The notes under the pieces were generated by a model. That model worked only from the letters and a program-made list of their open reading frames with translations. It had not been told where the DNA came from and did not search any database. Both the position numbers and the translations under genes were made by a program. This document shows positions 35,320 to 44,154 of a stretch of 64,000 nt of DNA, piece by piece. Position 1 is the stretch's first letter. Every line of letters begins with the position of its first letter. This stretch comes from Hymenobacter nitidus. Lineage in GTDB: Bacteria; Bacteroidota; Bacteroidia; Cytophagales; Hymenobacteraceae. Where the stretch lies: positions 1-64,000 of the forward strand of contig NZ_JAJADQ010000009.1 of the NCBI RefSeq assembly GCF_020447315.1. The letters run 5' to 3'.

Positions 35320-35331
35320 GTTCAGACTAAC

Positions 35332-35352
35332 TAACAATTGTACTTGTTGTTA
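35332..35352. promoter_or_regulatory. Possible operator in the DinB-aminotransferase gap
   Basis: TAACAA and TTGTTA form an inverted repeat separated by nine bases, close to the DinB start in the shared divergent promoter region. Short arms, so this is tentative. Confidence 0.25.
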
Positions 35353-35458
35353 AAGCCCCAAAATATTTGCTTCTTGCTTAGGCTATTTTAAAGCATAATT
35401 TATATTCTTCACTAACTAGTCCTACATTTATCCTAGGCTGGTACTTATTACTTCAGTT

Positions 35459-36679
35459 ATGTTAAAAGTCTCGCAGCGTGGGCTTGCCATGCCCTTGTCG
35501 CCCTACCGGCGGCTCACTCCCTTCGCCGATGCGGCCAAACAACGGGGCGTGAAAGTCTTTCACCTCAACATCGGCCAGCCCGATATTGAAACGCCGCCCA
35601 CCATGCTGGCCGCGGTACAAAAGGCCGATATCCGGGTGCTGGAGTACAGCCCCACGGCCGGCTACCCCAGCTACCGCCGCAAGCTGGCCGACTACTACCA
35701 CAACGTGGGCATCTCGGTGACGCCCGACGACATTCTGGTGACAGCCGGTGGCAGCGAGGCCATCTTCTTTGCCCTGATGAGCTGCCTGAACCCTGGCGAC
35801 GAGCTCATTATTCCCGAGCCGTTCTACGGGGCCTACACGGCTTTTTCCGTGGCCACCGGCGTGCACATCGTGCCCGTTACGTCTTACCTGGCCGAGGGCT
35901 TTGCCCTGCCGCCCATCGAAGAGTTTGAGCGCCGCATCACGCCCCGCACCAAGGCCCTGCTGCTGTGCACGCCCAACAACCCGACCGGCTACGTGTACAG
36001 CCGCGACGAGCTGGAGCAGCTCAAGGAGCTGTGCGTGCGCCACAACCTGTACCTGCTTTCCGACGAAGCCTACCGCGAATTCTGCTACGACAGCGACTAC
36101 GTGAGTGCCATGCATCTGGAAGGGGCCGACAACAATATTGTGGTGCTCGACACGATTTCGAAGCGCTACAGTGCCTGCGGGGCCCGCATCGGGGCTTTTG
36201 TGACCAAGAACAAGGACTTGCAGCAGGCCGCTTTCAAGTTTGCCCAGATGCGCGTGAGTCCGCCCGGCCTGGCCCAGGTGCTGGCTGAGGCGGCCTCGGA
36301 GCTGCCCGTGAACTACTTCGACGTGACCAAGGCCGAATACCAGGCGCGTCGCGACCTGATGGTAAGCCGCCTGCGGGCTATTGCCGGGGTGGAATGCCCC
36401 GTGCCCGGCGGCGCGTTCTACGTCATGGCCCGGCTGCCGGTCGACAACTGCGAGACGTTCTGCCAGTGGCTGCTCGACTCGTTTACCTACGAAAACCAGA
36501 CGGTAATGCTTTCACCGGCCAGCGGCTTCTACGCCACGCCGGGCCTGGGTAAGCAGGAAGTGCGCATGGCCTACGTGCTCAACTGCGACGACCTCGACGT
36601 GGCCCTCACCTGCCTGGAGCAGGCGCTGGCCGTGTATCCGGGGCGGGAAGTGCCGGTAGCGGAAGTGGCGTTTGCCTAG
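35459..36679 (+). CDS. PLP-dependent class I/II aminotransferase
   Basis: A 406-residue fold-type I aminotransferase. Visible: the N-terminal PLSPYRRLTPFADAAKQRGV, the conserved NIGQPDIETP, the cofactor loop TAGGSEAIFF, CTPNNPTGYVYS and SDEAYREF, and the Schiff-base lysine K235 in DTISKRYSACGARIG. The closest broad type is the aspartate/aromatic aminotransferase group acting on an amino acid and 2-oxoglutarate in the cytoplasm. The exact substrate cannot be read from sequence. Monocistronic with a terminator. Confidence 0.9.
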   Translation: MLKVSQRGLAMPLSPYRRLTPFADAAKQRGVKVFHLNIGQPDIETPPTMLAAVQKADIRVLEYSPTAGYPSYRRKLADYYHNVGISVTPDDILVTAGGSEAIFFALMSCLNPGDELIIPEPFYGAYTAFSVATGVHIVPVTSYLAEGFALPPIEEFERRITPRTKALLLCTPNNPTGYVYSRDELEQLKELCVRHNLYLLSDEAYREFCYDSDYVSAMHLEGADNNIVVLDTISKRYSACGARIGAFVTKNKDLQQAAFKFAQMRVSPPGLAQVLAEAASELPVNYFDVTKAEYQARRDLMVSRLRAIAGVECPVPGGAFYVMARLPVDNCETFCQWLLDSFTYENQTVMLSPASGFYATPGLGKQEVRMAYVLNCDDLDVALTCLEQALAVYPGREVPVAEVAFA

Positions 36680-36719
36680 TCCGGCGGCCGGCTACGTGCC
36701 GGCGCAGGCTGTATAAAAA

Positions 36720-36757
36720 GAGAGGGTTGCGCCGGTTATCTTGCGCAGCCCTCTCTT
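36720..36757 (+). terminator. Terminator after the aminotransferase gene
   Basis: GAGAGGGTTGCGC pairs with GCGCAGCCCTCTC (one G-U), followed by TTCCTTT. The loop contains TATCTTGC, a -7-like string that could also start the next gene. Confidence 0.75.
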
Positions 36758-36780
36758 CCTTTGCTACCCCTTACTCAGTC

Positions 36781-37440
36781 ATGCCCGTTCCTACTTCCCC
36801 AGTTCTCGAGCAGCCCGCTGGCAGCAAAAACTCCCTGGCTTTGCGCCTCTGGCACTGGGGCAGCGCGGCCGTCATTTCGAGCCTGCTGACGACTATTCTG
36901 TTTCTGCGGGTTATCGTCGACACGCGGGGGCTGGGGCCCTCGTTTCAGGAAGTGATGCTGAAGCAGGGCGTCACAATGAGTACAGAGCAGGTGCGCGGGC
37001 TGAGCCGTGTTGTGAGCCACCGCATCTGGGACTGGCACGTCTACCTGGGCATCACGCTTTCATTTTTGCTGCTGTTTCGCCTCGGGCTGGAGTTTTTCCA
37101 GACGGGTGGGCAGCGCTTTTCCGTCCGGCTGGCCGTGGCGCGGCGCTACTTCCGCCAGCAGGGCGCCGACCTGCGTGATGCGCGCCACTCTTTGCTGGTA
37201 AAGTATTCCTACGTGGCCTTTTACCTCATGCTGGTGGTGATGGTGGGCACCGGGCTGGTGCTGACTTTCGCCGATGACGTGGCGTTTCTGCACGAGCTGG
37301 AACACACGATGAAGGAAATACACAACGTGACAATGTACTTGGTCATGGCCTTCATCGTGTTCCACATCGGGGGAGTAGTCTGGTCGGAGCTGAGCAAGGG
37401 CAAAGGCATTGTTTCTGACATGATTAACGGCGGCAAATAG
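36781..37440 (+). CDS. Cytochrome b561/b6-type membrane protein
   Basis: A 219-residue protein with four membrane helices (near residues 28-50, 82-102, 140-165, 190-210). Histidines at helix ends, in RLWHWGSAAV, SHRIWDWHVYLGI and IVFHIGGVVW, are arranged as in di-haem cytochrome b subunits of hydrogenases, thiosulfate reductase and formate dehydrogenase. No catalytic partner is adjacent, so it may pass electrons between quinone and an unlinked periplasmic enzyme. The ATG at 36781 replaces a weaker frame start at 36727, which lies in the terminator. Confidence 0.85.
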   Translation: MPVPTSPVLEQPAGSKNSLALRLWHWGSAAVISSLLTTILFLRVIVDTRGLGPSFQEVMLKQGVTMSTEQVRGLSRVVSHRIWDWHVYLGITLSFLLLFRLGLEFFQTGGQRFSVRLAVARRYFRQQGADLRDARHSLLVKYSYVAFYLMLVVMVGTGLVLTFADDVAFLHELEHTMKEIHNVTMYLVMAFIVFHIGGVVWSELSKGKGIVSDMINGGK

Positions 37441-37479
37441 GCTTTCCCTAGTCACCACTCCACGGCATATCATGGAAAT

Positions 37480-37517
37480 AAACCGCTTCTGCCCCGAGCA
37501 GAAGCGGTTTTCTCGTT
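37480..37517 (+). terminator. Terminator after the cytochrome gene
   Basis: AAACCGCTTCTGC and GCAGAAGCGGTTT form a perfect 13-bp stem, followed by TCTCGTTTT. Confidence 0.9.
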
Positions 37518-37605
37518 TTATAGTGCCAACTTCAAAGTCCGGTGTGGCTGATCCTGAGTAGCAGGGGCGTGCCGGCCTTATTCCGTTGTTATTGCTCCCC
37601 TTCCC

Positions 37606-39156
37606 ATGCGCAAGCTTCTCTCCCGGCTCCTGACCGTTTCTGCCCTCACTACCGGCCTGGCCGCCAGCCGGCCCGCCGCGGCGCAGTCGGCAGCTACCCC
37701 GAACGCCTTTATGACCGACAGCCTGGACCGCTACATTCAGCGCGGCCTGCGCCAGTGGCAGATTCCGGGCCTGGCTATTGTGGTCGTGAAAAATGGCCAG
37801 GTAGTGGTCAATAAGGGCTACGGCGTGCGGGCCGTGGGCAAGCCTGAGCCCGTGGACGCCAACACGCTGTTCATGATTGCCTCGAACACGAAGCTGTTCA
37901 CGGGCACGGCCATTGCCAAGCTGGAGGCCGACAAGAAACTCTCGCTCGATGACCGGGCCGACAAATACCTGCCCGGCTTCCGCCTCTACGACTCCATCAG
38001 CTCCCAGCTCGTGACCGTGCGCGACCTGATGGGCCACCACTTCGGCACTAAGACCTTCCAGGGTGACTTTACCTTCTGGGATTCCAGCCTGAGCCGGGAA
38101 GAAGTGGTGCAGCGTATGCGCCTGCTGAAGCCCAGCGGCCAGTTTCGCAAAGACTACGGCTACTGCAACGCCGGCTTCGTGGCCGCGGGCCAAGTGGTGA
38201 AGGCCGCTACCGGCGGCACCACCTGGGACGACTACGTGCAGCAGAATTTTCTGCAGCCCCTGGGCATGAGCAACACCTACACCGGCACCACCGGCTACGC
38301 CCAGCGGCCCAATATTGCCCTGCCCTACTCCAACACGTTTGGCCCCCTGGCCCAGATGCCCTTCGACAACATCGACAACATCGGGCCCTGCGGCAGCATG
38401 GTGTCCAACGTGAATGACCTGGCCAAGTGGCTGCGCTTTCAGCTCGATAGTGGCCGCTACGAGGGCAAGCAGCTGCTGAGCTGGGCGGCCATGCGCAAAA
38501 CCCGGGACCCCAACACGCTGCTGAACACCCGCAAATCGACGATGCTGCCCACCCACTACATGACCTACGGCCTGGGCGTTTTCTCAGCTGACTATGCCGG
38601 CAGCCAGGTGTTCTGGCACACGGGTGGCGCTACCGGCCACGTGAGCAACGTGTGCTTCGTGCCCGAGGAGCAGCTCGGCATTGCCATCCTGACCAACAAC
38701 GACAACCAGAGCTTTTTTGAGGCTCTGCGCTACCAGATCCTGGACAGCTACCTGGGCGTGCCCTACAAGAACCGCAGCGCCGCCTTCCTGAAAGGGGCCC
38801 GCGCCGGCGACCAGGAAACTTACGCCGCCGTAGCCCAGCTCCAGAAGCGCGTCAGCCAGAAGAAGAAGGCACCGCTGAGCCTGGCGGCCTACACCGGACA
38901 GTTTACGCACCCGCTGTTCGGCCCCATCAGCATCAGCCAGAAAGGCAAGCAGCTGCTGGTCAACTTCCCGAACCACCCCAACCTGACGGCCACGCTGGAC
39001 TACATGGACGGGCAGGAATTCCGGGCCACCTACTCCAACCCGACGTATGGTATTTTTCCGGCTGTATTCAAGGTGGAAGGCAAGCAGGTAGCCGGGGTCG
39101 AAATGCGTATCAACCCCTTCATCGAATACGATTCTTACCAGTTCAGCCGTTTGTAA
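37606..39156 (+). CDS. Serine hydrolase (class C beta-lactamase family)
   Basis: A 516-residue exported serine hydrolase with a signal peptide ending AAAQS near residue 26. The penicillin-binding fold motifs are S93-x-x-K96 in IASNTKLF and the tyrosine motif in GYCNAGFV. HTGGATGHVSN fits the third motif (HxG in place of KTG). A C-terminal extension of about 110 residues looks like the DUF3471-type beta domain. The family holds D-aminopeptidases, esterases and lactamases; the substrate is unknown. A different protein from the serine hydrolase at 46002. Confidence 0.9.
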   Translation: MRKLLSRLLTVSALTTGLAASRPAAAQSAATPNAFMTDSLDRYIQRGLRQWQIPGLAIVVVKNGQVVVNKGYGVRAVGKPEPVDANTLFMIASNTKLFTGTAIAKLEADKKLSLDDRADKYLPGFRLYDSISSQLVTVRDLMGHHFGTKTFQGDFTFWDSSLSREEVVQRMRLLKPSGQFRKDYGYCNAGFVAAGQVVKAATGGTTWDDYVQQNFLQPLGMSNTYTGTTGYAQRPNIALPYSNTFGPLAQMPFDNIDNIGPCGSMVSNVNDLAKWLRFQLDSGRYEGKQLLSWAAMRKTRDPNTLLNTRKSTMLPTHYMTYGLGVFSADYAGSQVFWHTGGATGHVSNVCFVPEEQLGIAILTNNDNQSFFEALRYQILDSYLGVPYKNRSAAFLKGARAGDQETYAAVAQLQKRVSQKKKAPLSLAAYTGQFTHPLFGPISISQKGKQLLVNFPNHPNLTATLDYMDGQEFRATYSNPTYGIFPAVFKVEGKQVAGVEMRINPFIEYDSYQFSRL

Positions 39157-39219
39157 CCCGGTTTGTGGCGTGGTTTCTGCCACCGGACTCCGCAGACCTG
39201 GCTATAATTTTTCCTTTGT

Positions 39220-39735
39220 ATGCGGCTGCGCTTCTTTCTCTTGGCTCTCGGTTTGGGTACTGGCTTAGCCACGGCCCAGGCCCCCGTTTCCGGCCCCGCT
39301 CCGGCGCGTACGGCATTGGCGCTGACCCTCAATGGCCAGCCCGTGGCCGTCGACACGGCTTTTTCGCGGCTGGAAGTCAGTACGGGCGTCAATAAGGTGC
39401 TGTCCATTAATCTGGTGCGGACCGACAGCCCCGACGACCAGGGCCTGACCATTCTTATCGACCAGTTTCCGCTGGCCCCGGGGCAGTACCGGTTCAAGGA
39501 GATTCTGAGCGGGCACGTGCGCGACGCCTCCTACCGCTACGGCACCACCACGGCCTATTCCAACGCCTGCGGCCTCAACGACGGCGTGGTGCAGGTACTG
39601 GCCATCGACCCGCAGCGCCGTACTATTCGGGGCACCTTTCGGGCCGTGCTCTGTGAGTCGGAGCCGCGGCCCGGGGCCAAGCGCCGCCGTTTCGCCATGA
39701 GCGGCTCGTTTCAGGGCGTGTACTCAGCGCAATAG
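39220..39735 (+). CDS. Hypothetical secreted protein
   Basis: A 171-residue protein with a clear signal peptide (LRFFLLALGLGTGLATAQA). The remainder is predicted mostly beta, with two cysteines (in SNACGLND and AVLCESE) that could pair, and a basic patch PGAKRRRF before the C-terminus. I do not recognise the family, though small exported beta-rich proteins of this sort are frequent in this phylum. The gene begins 64 bases after the serine hydrolase stop. Confidence 0.75.
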   Translation: MRLRFFLLALGLGTGLATAQAPVSGPAPARTALALTLNGQPVAVDTAFSRLEVSTGVNKVLSINLVRTDSPDDQGLTILIDQFPLAPGQYRFKEILSGHVRDASYRYGTTTAYSNACGLNDGVVQVLAIDPQRRTIRGTFRAVLCESEPRPGAKRRRFAMSGSFQGVYSAQ

Positions 39736-39766
39736 AAGGATTCGTTACAGCTTCCTAGCTTCCTGT

Positions 39767-39814
39767 CCAGACAAAAGCCCGTTTGCACAGCTGTGCAAAC
39801 GGGCTTTTGTCTGG
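39767..39814. terminator. 48-bp perfect palindrome, terminator-like
   Basis: Two 24-bp arms (39767-39790 and 39791-39814) are exact complements with no spacer, centred on CAGCTG, and include AAAAGCCCG/CGGGCTTTT. Probably the terminator of the preceding gene, working in both directions, although the flanking genes are on the same strand. Confidence 0.8.
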
Positions 39815-39930
39815 ATGCCATTTTGCCGGTCTGTTGCAGCCGCCGCCATACTCACTAGGTGGCCACCGCACTTGCTTATCTTGGCCCGCGTACGGCGCCA
39901 CAACCGGACCGCGCTACTTTACTCTCGCCG

Positions 39931-41487
39931 ATGCTTACTATCCAACAACCCGCTGCTAAACAGTATCTGGGCTGGCTCCTGGCCTTTGTCGTCGTCAAGA
40001 TAGCCGTGCAGTATCTGGTGGTGCATCCGGTGTATGAGCTGCACCGCGACGAATTCCTGCACCTCGACCAAGGCAACCACCTGGCGGCGGGCTACGTGTC
40101 GGTGCCGCCGCTCTCGGCCTGGGTGGCCCGCCTGATTCAGCTGCTGGGCAACACCGAGTTCTGGGTGCACTTCTTTCCGGCCTTGTTCGGAGCCCTGACG
40201 CTGGCTGTGGTCTGGGCCGCGGTGCACGAGCTGGGCGGCGGGCTGTATGCCAAAGCTCTGGCCGCCTCAGCTGTCCTGCTTTCGGCCCTAATGCGCCTGA
40301 ACCTGCTGTTTCAGCCCAACTCCTTTGACGTGCTGGCCTGGACGGCGGCGTACTACTGCCTGATCCGGATGGTGCGCGACAACCACTGGCAGTGGCCGGC
40401 GGCGCTGGGTTTGGCCGTGGGCCTGGGCATGCTCAACAAGTACAACCTCGTGTTCTGGGCGGCGGGCGTGGTGCCGGCCTTGCTGCTTACCTCCCAGCGG
40501 CAGCTATTGGCCCGGCCGCGCACCTACCTGGCAGTAGCAGTGGCCCTGCTGGTGTTTCTGCCCAACCTGCTCTGGCAGTATCAGCACGACTGGCCGGTGC
40601 TCTGGCACATGCGGGAGCTGCGCGAAAGCCAGCTGGTGCACGTCGAGCGAGCCGATTTCTTCAAGGAGCAGCTGCTGTTTTTCTTCAATAGCCTGGCAGT
40701 AATAATAGCCGCTGGGGTAGGCTTGGTGCGGTTTGCGCCGCTGCGCCCCTACCGGTTTGTGGGGCTGGCGGTGCTCTTTACACTGCTCTTATTTGCCGCC
40801 ATGCGGGCCAAGGCTTACTATGCCATCGGCCTCTACCCTATTCTGCTGGCTTTCGGCAGCTTCTATCTGGAACAGGTACTGCAGCGCGACTGGCGGCGCT
40901 ACCTGCGGCCGGCCCTGCCTGGGGTTATCGGGCTGCTATTTCTGCCGCTGCTGCGCGTGGCCTTTCCGCTCGAAACACCCGAGAAGATTCGCCGCAACCC
41001 GGCCCCGTATGAAAAGCTGGGCCTGCTGCGCTGGGAGGATGGCAAAAACCACGAGCTGCCCCAGGATTTTGCCGACATGATCAGCTGGCGCGAAATGGCG
41101 GGGCTGGCCCTGCAGGGCTACCGGCAGCTCACCCCCGACGAGCAGCGTCACCTGATTATCATTACCGACAACTACGGTGAGGCCGGGGCCCTGAACTTCT
41201 ACAACCACGGCCGCATGCCCGCCGCCGTGTCCTACAATGCCGACTACGTGTACTGGTTTCCCAGGCTCGACAGTCTGCGGGTGGTAATGCTGGTAACCGA
41301 GGACGCGCTGGAGGCCGACGACGCCATTCACTTTGCGTCCAGCCAACTGGTCGGGCGGGTGCAGAACCCGCTGGCCCGCGAAAAAGGCACTTTCGTCTAC
41401 CTATTGCGCCAGCCCGACGCGGCTATTCTGGCCGAAGTGCGGCAGCAGGTACGGCATGAGCAGTATCGGATGCGCGGACTTCGGTAG
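39931..41487 (+). CDS. GT39-like membrane glycosyltransferase (ArnT/PMT type)
   Basis: A 518-residue polytopic membrane protein. The first periplasmic loop carries HRDEFLHLDQGNHLAAGY, with the Asp-Glu pair used by GT39/PMT_2 enzymes to transfer sugars from polyprenyl phosphate donors. About ten to twelve hydrophobic helices follow to residue 360, then a soluble C-terminal domain (about 365-518). The acceptor (lipid, protein or glycan) is unknown. ATG at 39931; TATCTTGG at 39877 may be its promoter. Its last 65 bases overlap the converging DUF1990 gene. Confidence 0.88.
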   Translation: MLTIQQPAAKQYLGWLLAFVVVKIAVQYLVVHPVYELHRDEFLHLDQGNHLAAGYVSVPPLSAWVARLIQLLGNTEFWVHFFPALFGALTLAVVWAAVHELGGGLYAKALAASAVLLSALMRLNLLFQPNSFDVLAWTAAYYCLIRMVRDNHWQWPAALGLAVGLGMLNKYNLVFWAAGVVPALLLTSQRQLLARPRTYLAVAVALLVFLPNLLWQYQHDWPVLWHMRELRESQLVHVERADFFKEQLLFFFNSLAVIIAAGVGLVRFAPLRPYRFVGLAVLFTLLLFAAMRAKAYYAIGLYPILLAFGSFYLEQVLQRDWRRYLRPALPGVIGLLFLPLLRVAFPLETPEKIRRNPAPYEKLGLLRWEDGKNHELPQDFADMISWREMAGLALQGYRQLTPDEQRHLIIITDNYGEAGALNFYNHGRMPAAVSYNADYVYWFPRLDSLRVVMLVTEDALEADDAIHFASSQLVGRVQNPLAREKGTFVYLLRQPDAAILAEVRQQVRHEQYRMRGLR

Positions 41488-42136
41488 AGCCCGTTGCCAG
41501 CATTTCCACCACCTGCTCGCGCAGCCGCCTGAGCGACTCGTGCGAGAAGCGGCGCTGCAACATGCGTCCAAACAGCTTGAAGCCCAGCCAGTAGAACGGG
41601 TTGCGGATGCGGCCCACCTGCGAAAAGGCGTGGATGTGGAAGATGACCCGGCCCGTCGTCAGGTTTTTATGGATGGTAAACTCAATCTGGCCCCGCTCGA
41701 AATGGCCTTCCAGGGTGCGGTAGTTGTAGCCCCACACCTGCTCCTGGGTGCCGTCGGGCAGGGTGCGCACTTCGTCGGTAACCCCGCCGATGCGCACCCC
41801 AAACCAGAAGGTGAAGAACAGAAACCGCCCGCGCAGCACCATGGTGCGGTTTTCCAGGGGCGCGTCGGGCACGAAGATGCCGGTAATCAGGTCGGAGGGC
41901 GGAAAGGTATAGTTGCGCAGAATCTGCTGACCGGCCTTCCAGGAGCCGTGCTCAGCCGGCGGACCGGGTGCCTCGCCGGGCAGCTCGGTTTCGTAGTCGT
42001 CGATGCGCCAGCCGTTATCGGCGGTGTACTCAGCCGTGCGCTCCAGGTCGAAGTTGACCTGGGCTTTGCCGAAGGATTCGAGGCGGGCACGCTGCACTTC
42101 CCACAGCGGTGGGGCAGAACTGGTGGGCTTAGGCAT
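41423..42136 (-). CDS. DUF1990-like protein
   Basis: A 237-residue soluble protein. The segment from GWRIDDYETELPG through RTLEGHFERGQIEFTI and HIHAFSQVGRIRNPFYWLG to LQRRFSHESLRRL resembles the DUF1990 family, a START-like fold of unknown function. The start ATG overlaps the end of the upstream gene by 8 bases (ATGCCTAA), indicating translational coupling. Its 3' end overlaps the GT39 gene on the other strand. Confidence 0.78.
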   Translation of the reverse strand: MPKPTSSAPPLWEVQRARLESFGKAQVNFDLERTAEYTADNGWRIDDYETELPGEAPGPPAEHGSWKAGQQILRNYTFPPSDLITGIFVPDAPLENRTMVLRGRFLFFTFWFGVRIGGVTDEVRTLPDGTQEQVWGYNYRTLEGHFERGQIEFTIHKNLTTGRVIFHIHAFSQVGRIRNPFYWLGFKLFGRMLQRRFSHESLRRLREQVVEMLATGSTEVRASDTAHAVPAAALRPE

Positions 42137-42698
42137 GGGCGCGGGCTTCGGCAGAGTGTTCGTCGTGCTCGGTGGTTTCAACCTGTACCGGGCCGCGGGC
42201 GTGGCCGCCGCTGGCCTGGGCTACTTTCTCACAAAACAGCTCCCAGGTTTGCTGCTGCACCCGTTTGCCCATGCCCAGCGTGTCGTAGGTGAAGGCCACG
42301 AGCCCGTCGCGGGAGCGGGCCCAGGAGTGAATCTCGAAGCGTAGCGCATCGTTATCCTTACCGGCCGGACCGATGGAAAACCGGATGCGGCCGGCTTCAG
42401 GATGGTTTTCCAGGGTTATCAGCTCGAAGCAGTCGGGGGTAACTTCCGTGACGCGCACCGAGCCGTTCCAGGGCCCCAGAATCTTGATGGAAAACTCGTC
42501 GTCCTTGCGCAAGCGGTGGTCCTGGCCTTTCACTTTCTCAAACTGGGCCAGCAAATCGGGCGAGTAGTGCTCCACGTTGCACTGAATGGCCTCCATCAGC
42601 TGCTCAGCCGACAGCTCGGGCTGGTCGATATCGATGTAATAGCGCCTCTCAAACAGGGGGCCGGAGCCGGTGCTGGCGGGTTGCTCGGGTTTTTTCAT
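42129..42698 (-). CDS. DUF1990-like protein, first gene of a coupled pair
   Basis: A 189-residue soluble protein distantly similar to its downstream partner: compare LITLENHPEAGRIRFSI with RTLEGHFERGQIEFTI, and RFEIHSWARS with IFHIHAFSQ. A START-like lipid- or ligand-binding fold is likely. The two genes probably arose by duplication and their products may form a heterodimer. The C-terminal tail is His/Glu-rich (VETTEHDEHSAEARAHA). Function unknown. Confidence 0.72.
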   Translation of the reverse strand: MKKPEQPASTGSGPLFERRYYIDIDQPELSAEQLMEAIQCNVEHYSPDLLAQFEKVKGQDHRLRKDDEFSIKILGPWNGSVRVTEVTPDCFELITLENHPEAGRIRFSIGPAGKDNDALRFEIHSWARSRDGLVAFTYDTLGMGKRVQQQTWELFCEKVAQASGGHARGPVQVETTEHDEHSAEARAHA

Positions 42699-42809
42699 GA
42701 CGGGTTCGGTGGGCCGGGCGGGTGCAACCGGCTACCTAAGCCCTAACGCGGGCACTCCGGCGCGGGTTGGCTTTTTGGGGCCGGCTAGGGCAGCCCGCGC
42801 AAATCCCGC

Positions 42810-42817
42810 TACTTTTG
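42810..42817 (+). promoter_or_regulatory. Promoter -7 element of the GT87 gene
   Basis: TACTTTTG fits TAnnTTTG, 29 bases before the ATG at 42846. A matching -33 element is not obvious. Confidence 0.45.
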
Positions 42818-42845
42818 CCCTACTCCACCAGCCTCGCCCCGCCGC

Positions 42846-44045
42846 ATGCGCACTTCCCGGCTTACCCAGTTTCTGCTCACGCCCCGCTTCGTGGTGGCCC
42901 TCTACGCCGTCCTGACGGTGCTCATCAGCTTCCAGCACTTTTTCAAAGGCACGATCAACAACTATTTGATCTTCGTCAAGCCGTTTTTCAACTTGCTGGC
43001 GGGCAAAAACCTTTACCTCGAGTACCCCGAGTACTACTACGACACCTACAAGTACAGCCCGGTTTTCGCCCTGTTTATGGGCTTGTTTGCCTGGATGCCC
43101 AACTGGCTGGGGCTGCTGCTCTGGAACGTGCTCAACAACGCGGTGCTCTACTTCGCCGGCCGCCGCCTCTTTCCCGATGTGCGCCGGCAGCTGCTGTTTC
43201 TGCTGCTGATTTTTATCGACGTAATGACGGCCCTGCACAACAGCCAGGCCAACTGTCTGCTGGTAGGCCTCATGCTCTGGACTTACCTGCACCTGGAAAA
43301 CCGCAAGCCCGTCTGGGCCGGTCTGTGCATTGCCCTGGCCTTTCTGATCAAGATTTACGGTATCGGCATCGGCCTGATTTTTCTGTTCTACCCCGGCTTT
43401 TTCCGCAACAGCTTCTGGGCCGCCCTCTGGATTGTGGTGCTGGGCTTCACGCCGCTGCTGGTCGTTAGCTGGGCCGATTTCCAGATGATTTACGTGGCCT
43501 GGTACGACATCGTGCGGGCCTCGGCCACCGGCGTGCAGCTTTCCCTGATGGGCGTGCTCGACACCTGGTTTGGCCTGCACGTCTCGAAAGGCGCCGTGCA
43601 GCTGGCCGGCCTGGTGGCGCTGCTCCTGCCCCTGGGCTACTGGCACCGCTGGGGCGAGGCCCACTACCGCCGCCTCTACGTGGCCTCCATTCTGATTTTC
43701 GTGGTCATTTTTAACCAGATGGCCGAGTCGCCCACATTCGTTATTGCGGTGGTCGGCTTCGTGTTCTGGTTTCTGCACTACCGCCGCAGCACGCCCCTGG
43801 TCTGGCCCCTGTTTATCCTAGTGGCCCTGTTCACCTCCCTATCGGCCACCGATATCTACCCCCACTTCATCCGCAGCGGCGTGTTCGACACCTATAAGAT
43901 CAAAGCCGTACCGATGATTCTGGCCTGGTTTGTTATCCAGGGCCAGCTGCTGTTCTATCCCCGCTGGAGCGAGCGGCTTGGGGCAGCGGCCGAAGTTAGT
44001 GCGCAGGAAAGCTTGGTGGCTGAGGAAGCTTCGGCAACTGCCTAA
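42846..44045 (+). CDS. GT87/DUF2029 family membrane glycosyltransferase
   Basis: A 399-residue polytopic protein with about ten membrane helices. The N-terminal loop with NYLIFVKPFFNLLAGKNLYLEYPEY-like sequence, the YKYSPVFALFMGLFAW segment and the ALHNSQANCLLVGLMLW segment are characteristic of the GT87 family, which uses polyprenyl-phosphate mannose or arabinose in actinobacteria. Role in this phylum is unclear; envelope or exopolysaccharide decoration is likely. The gene ends ten bases before a palindromic element. Confidence 0.85.
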   Translation: MRTSRLTQFLLTPRFVVALYAVLTVLISFQHFFKGTINNYLIFVKPFFNLLAGKNLYLEYPEYYYDTYKYSPVFALFMGLFAWMPNWLGLLLWNVLNNAVLYFAGRRLFPDVRRQLLFLLLIFIDVMTALHNSQANCLLVGLMLWTYLHLENRKPVWAGLCIALAFLIKIYGIGIGLIFLFYPGFFRNSFWAALWIVVLGFTPLLVVSWADFQMIYVAWYDIVRASATGVQLSLMGVLDTWFGLHVSKGAVQLAGLVALLLPLGYWHRWGEAHYRRLYVASILIFVVIFNQMAESPTFVIAVVGFVFWFLHYRRSTPLVWPLFILVALFTSLSATDIYPHFIRSGVFDTYKIKAVPMILAWFVIQGQLLFYPRWSERLGAAAEVSAQESLVAEEASATA

Positions 44046-44054
44046 AGCCCCCTG

Positions 44055-44148
44055 CAAGTAGCGCGAACTGTGTAGTTCACGCTACTTGCGCCATTCGAGG
44101 TAACTGCTAGCGGCGCGGGCCGCGCGAACTACACGGTTCGCGCTACTA
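44055..44148. repeat. Dispersed palindromic element, copy 2
   Basis: Left half (44055-44088) is a hairpin CAAGTAGCGCGAACT-GTGT-AGTTC-type with complementary CGCTACTTG; right half (44121-44148) carries CGCGAACTACACGGTTCGCG. Both halves are related to the arms at 4794-4878. The element ends six bases before the endonuclease V start, so it forms the 5' leader of that gene. Confidence 0.8.
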
Positions 44149-44154
44149 TGCGCA

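Noticed and set aside
37060..38556. 498-codon minus-strand ORF across cytochrome and serine hydrolase genes
   Set aside because: Runs through a terminator and two real genes in antisense.
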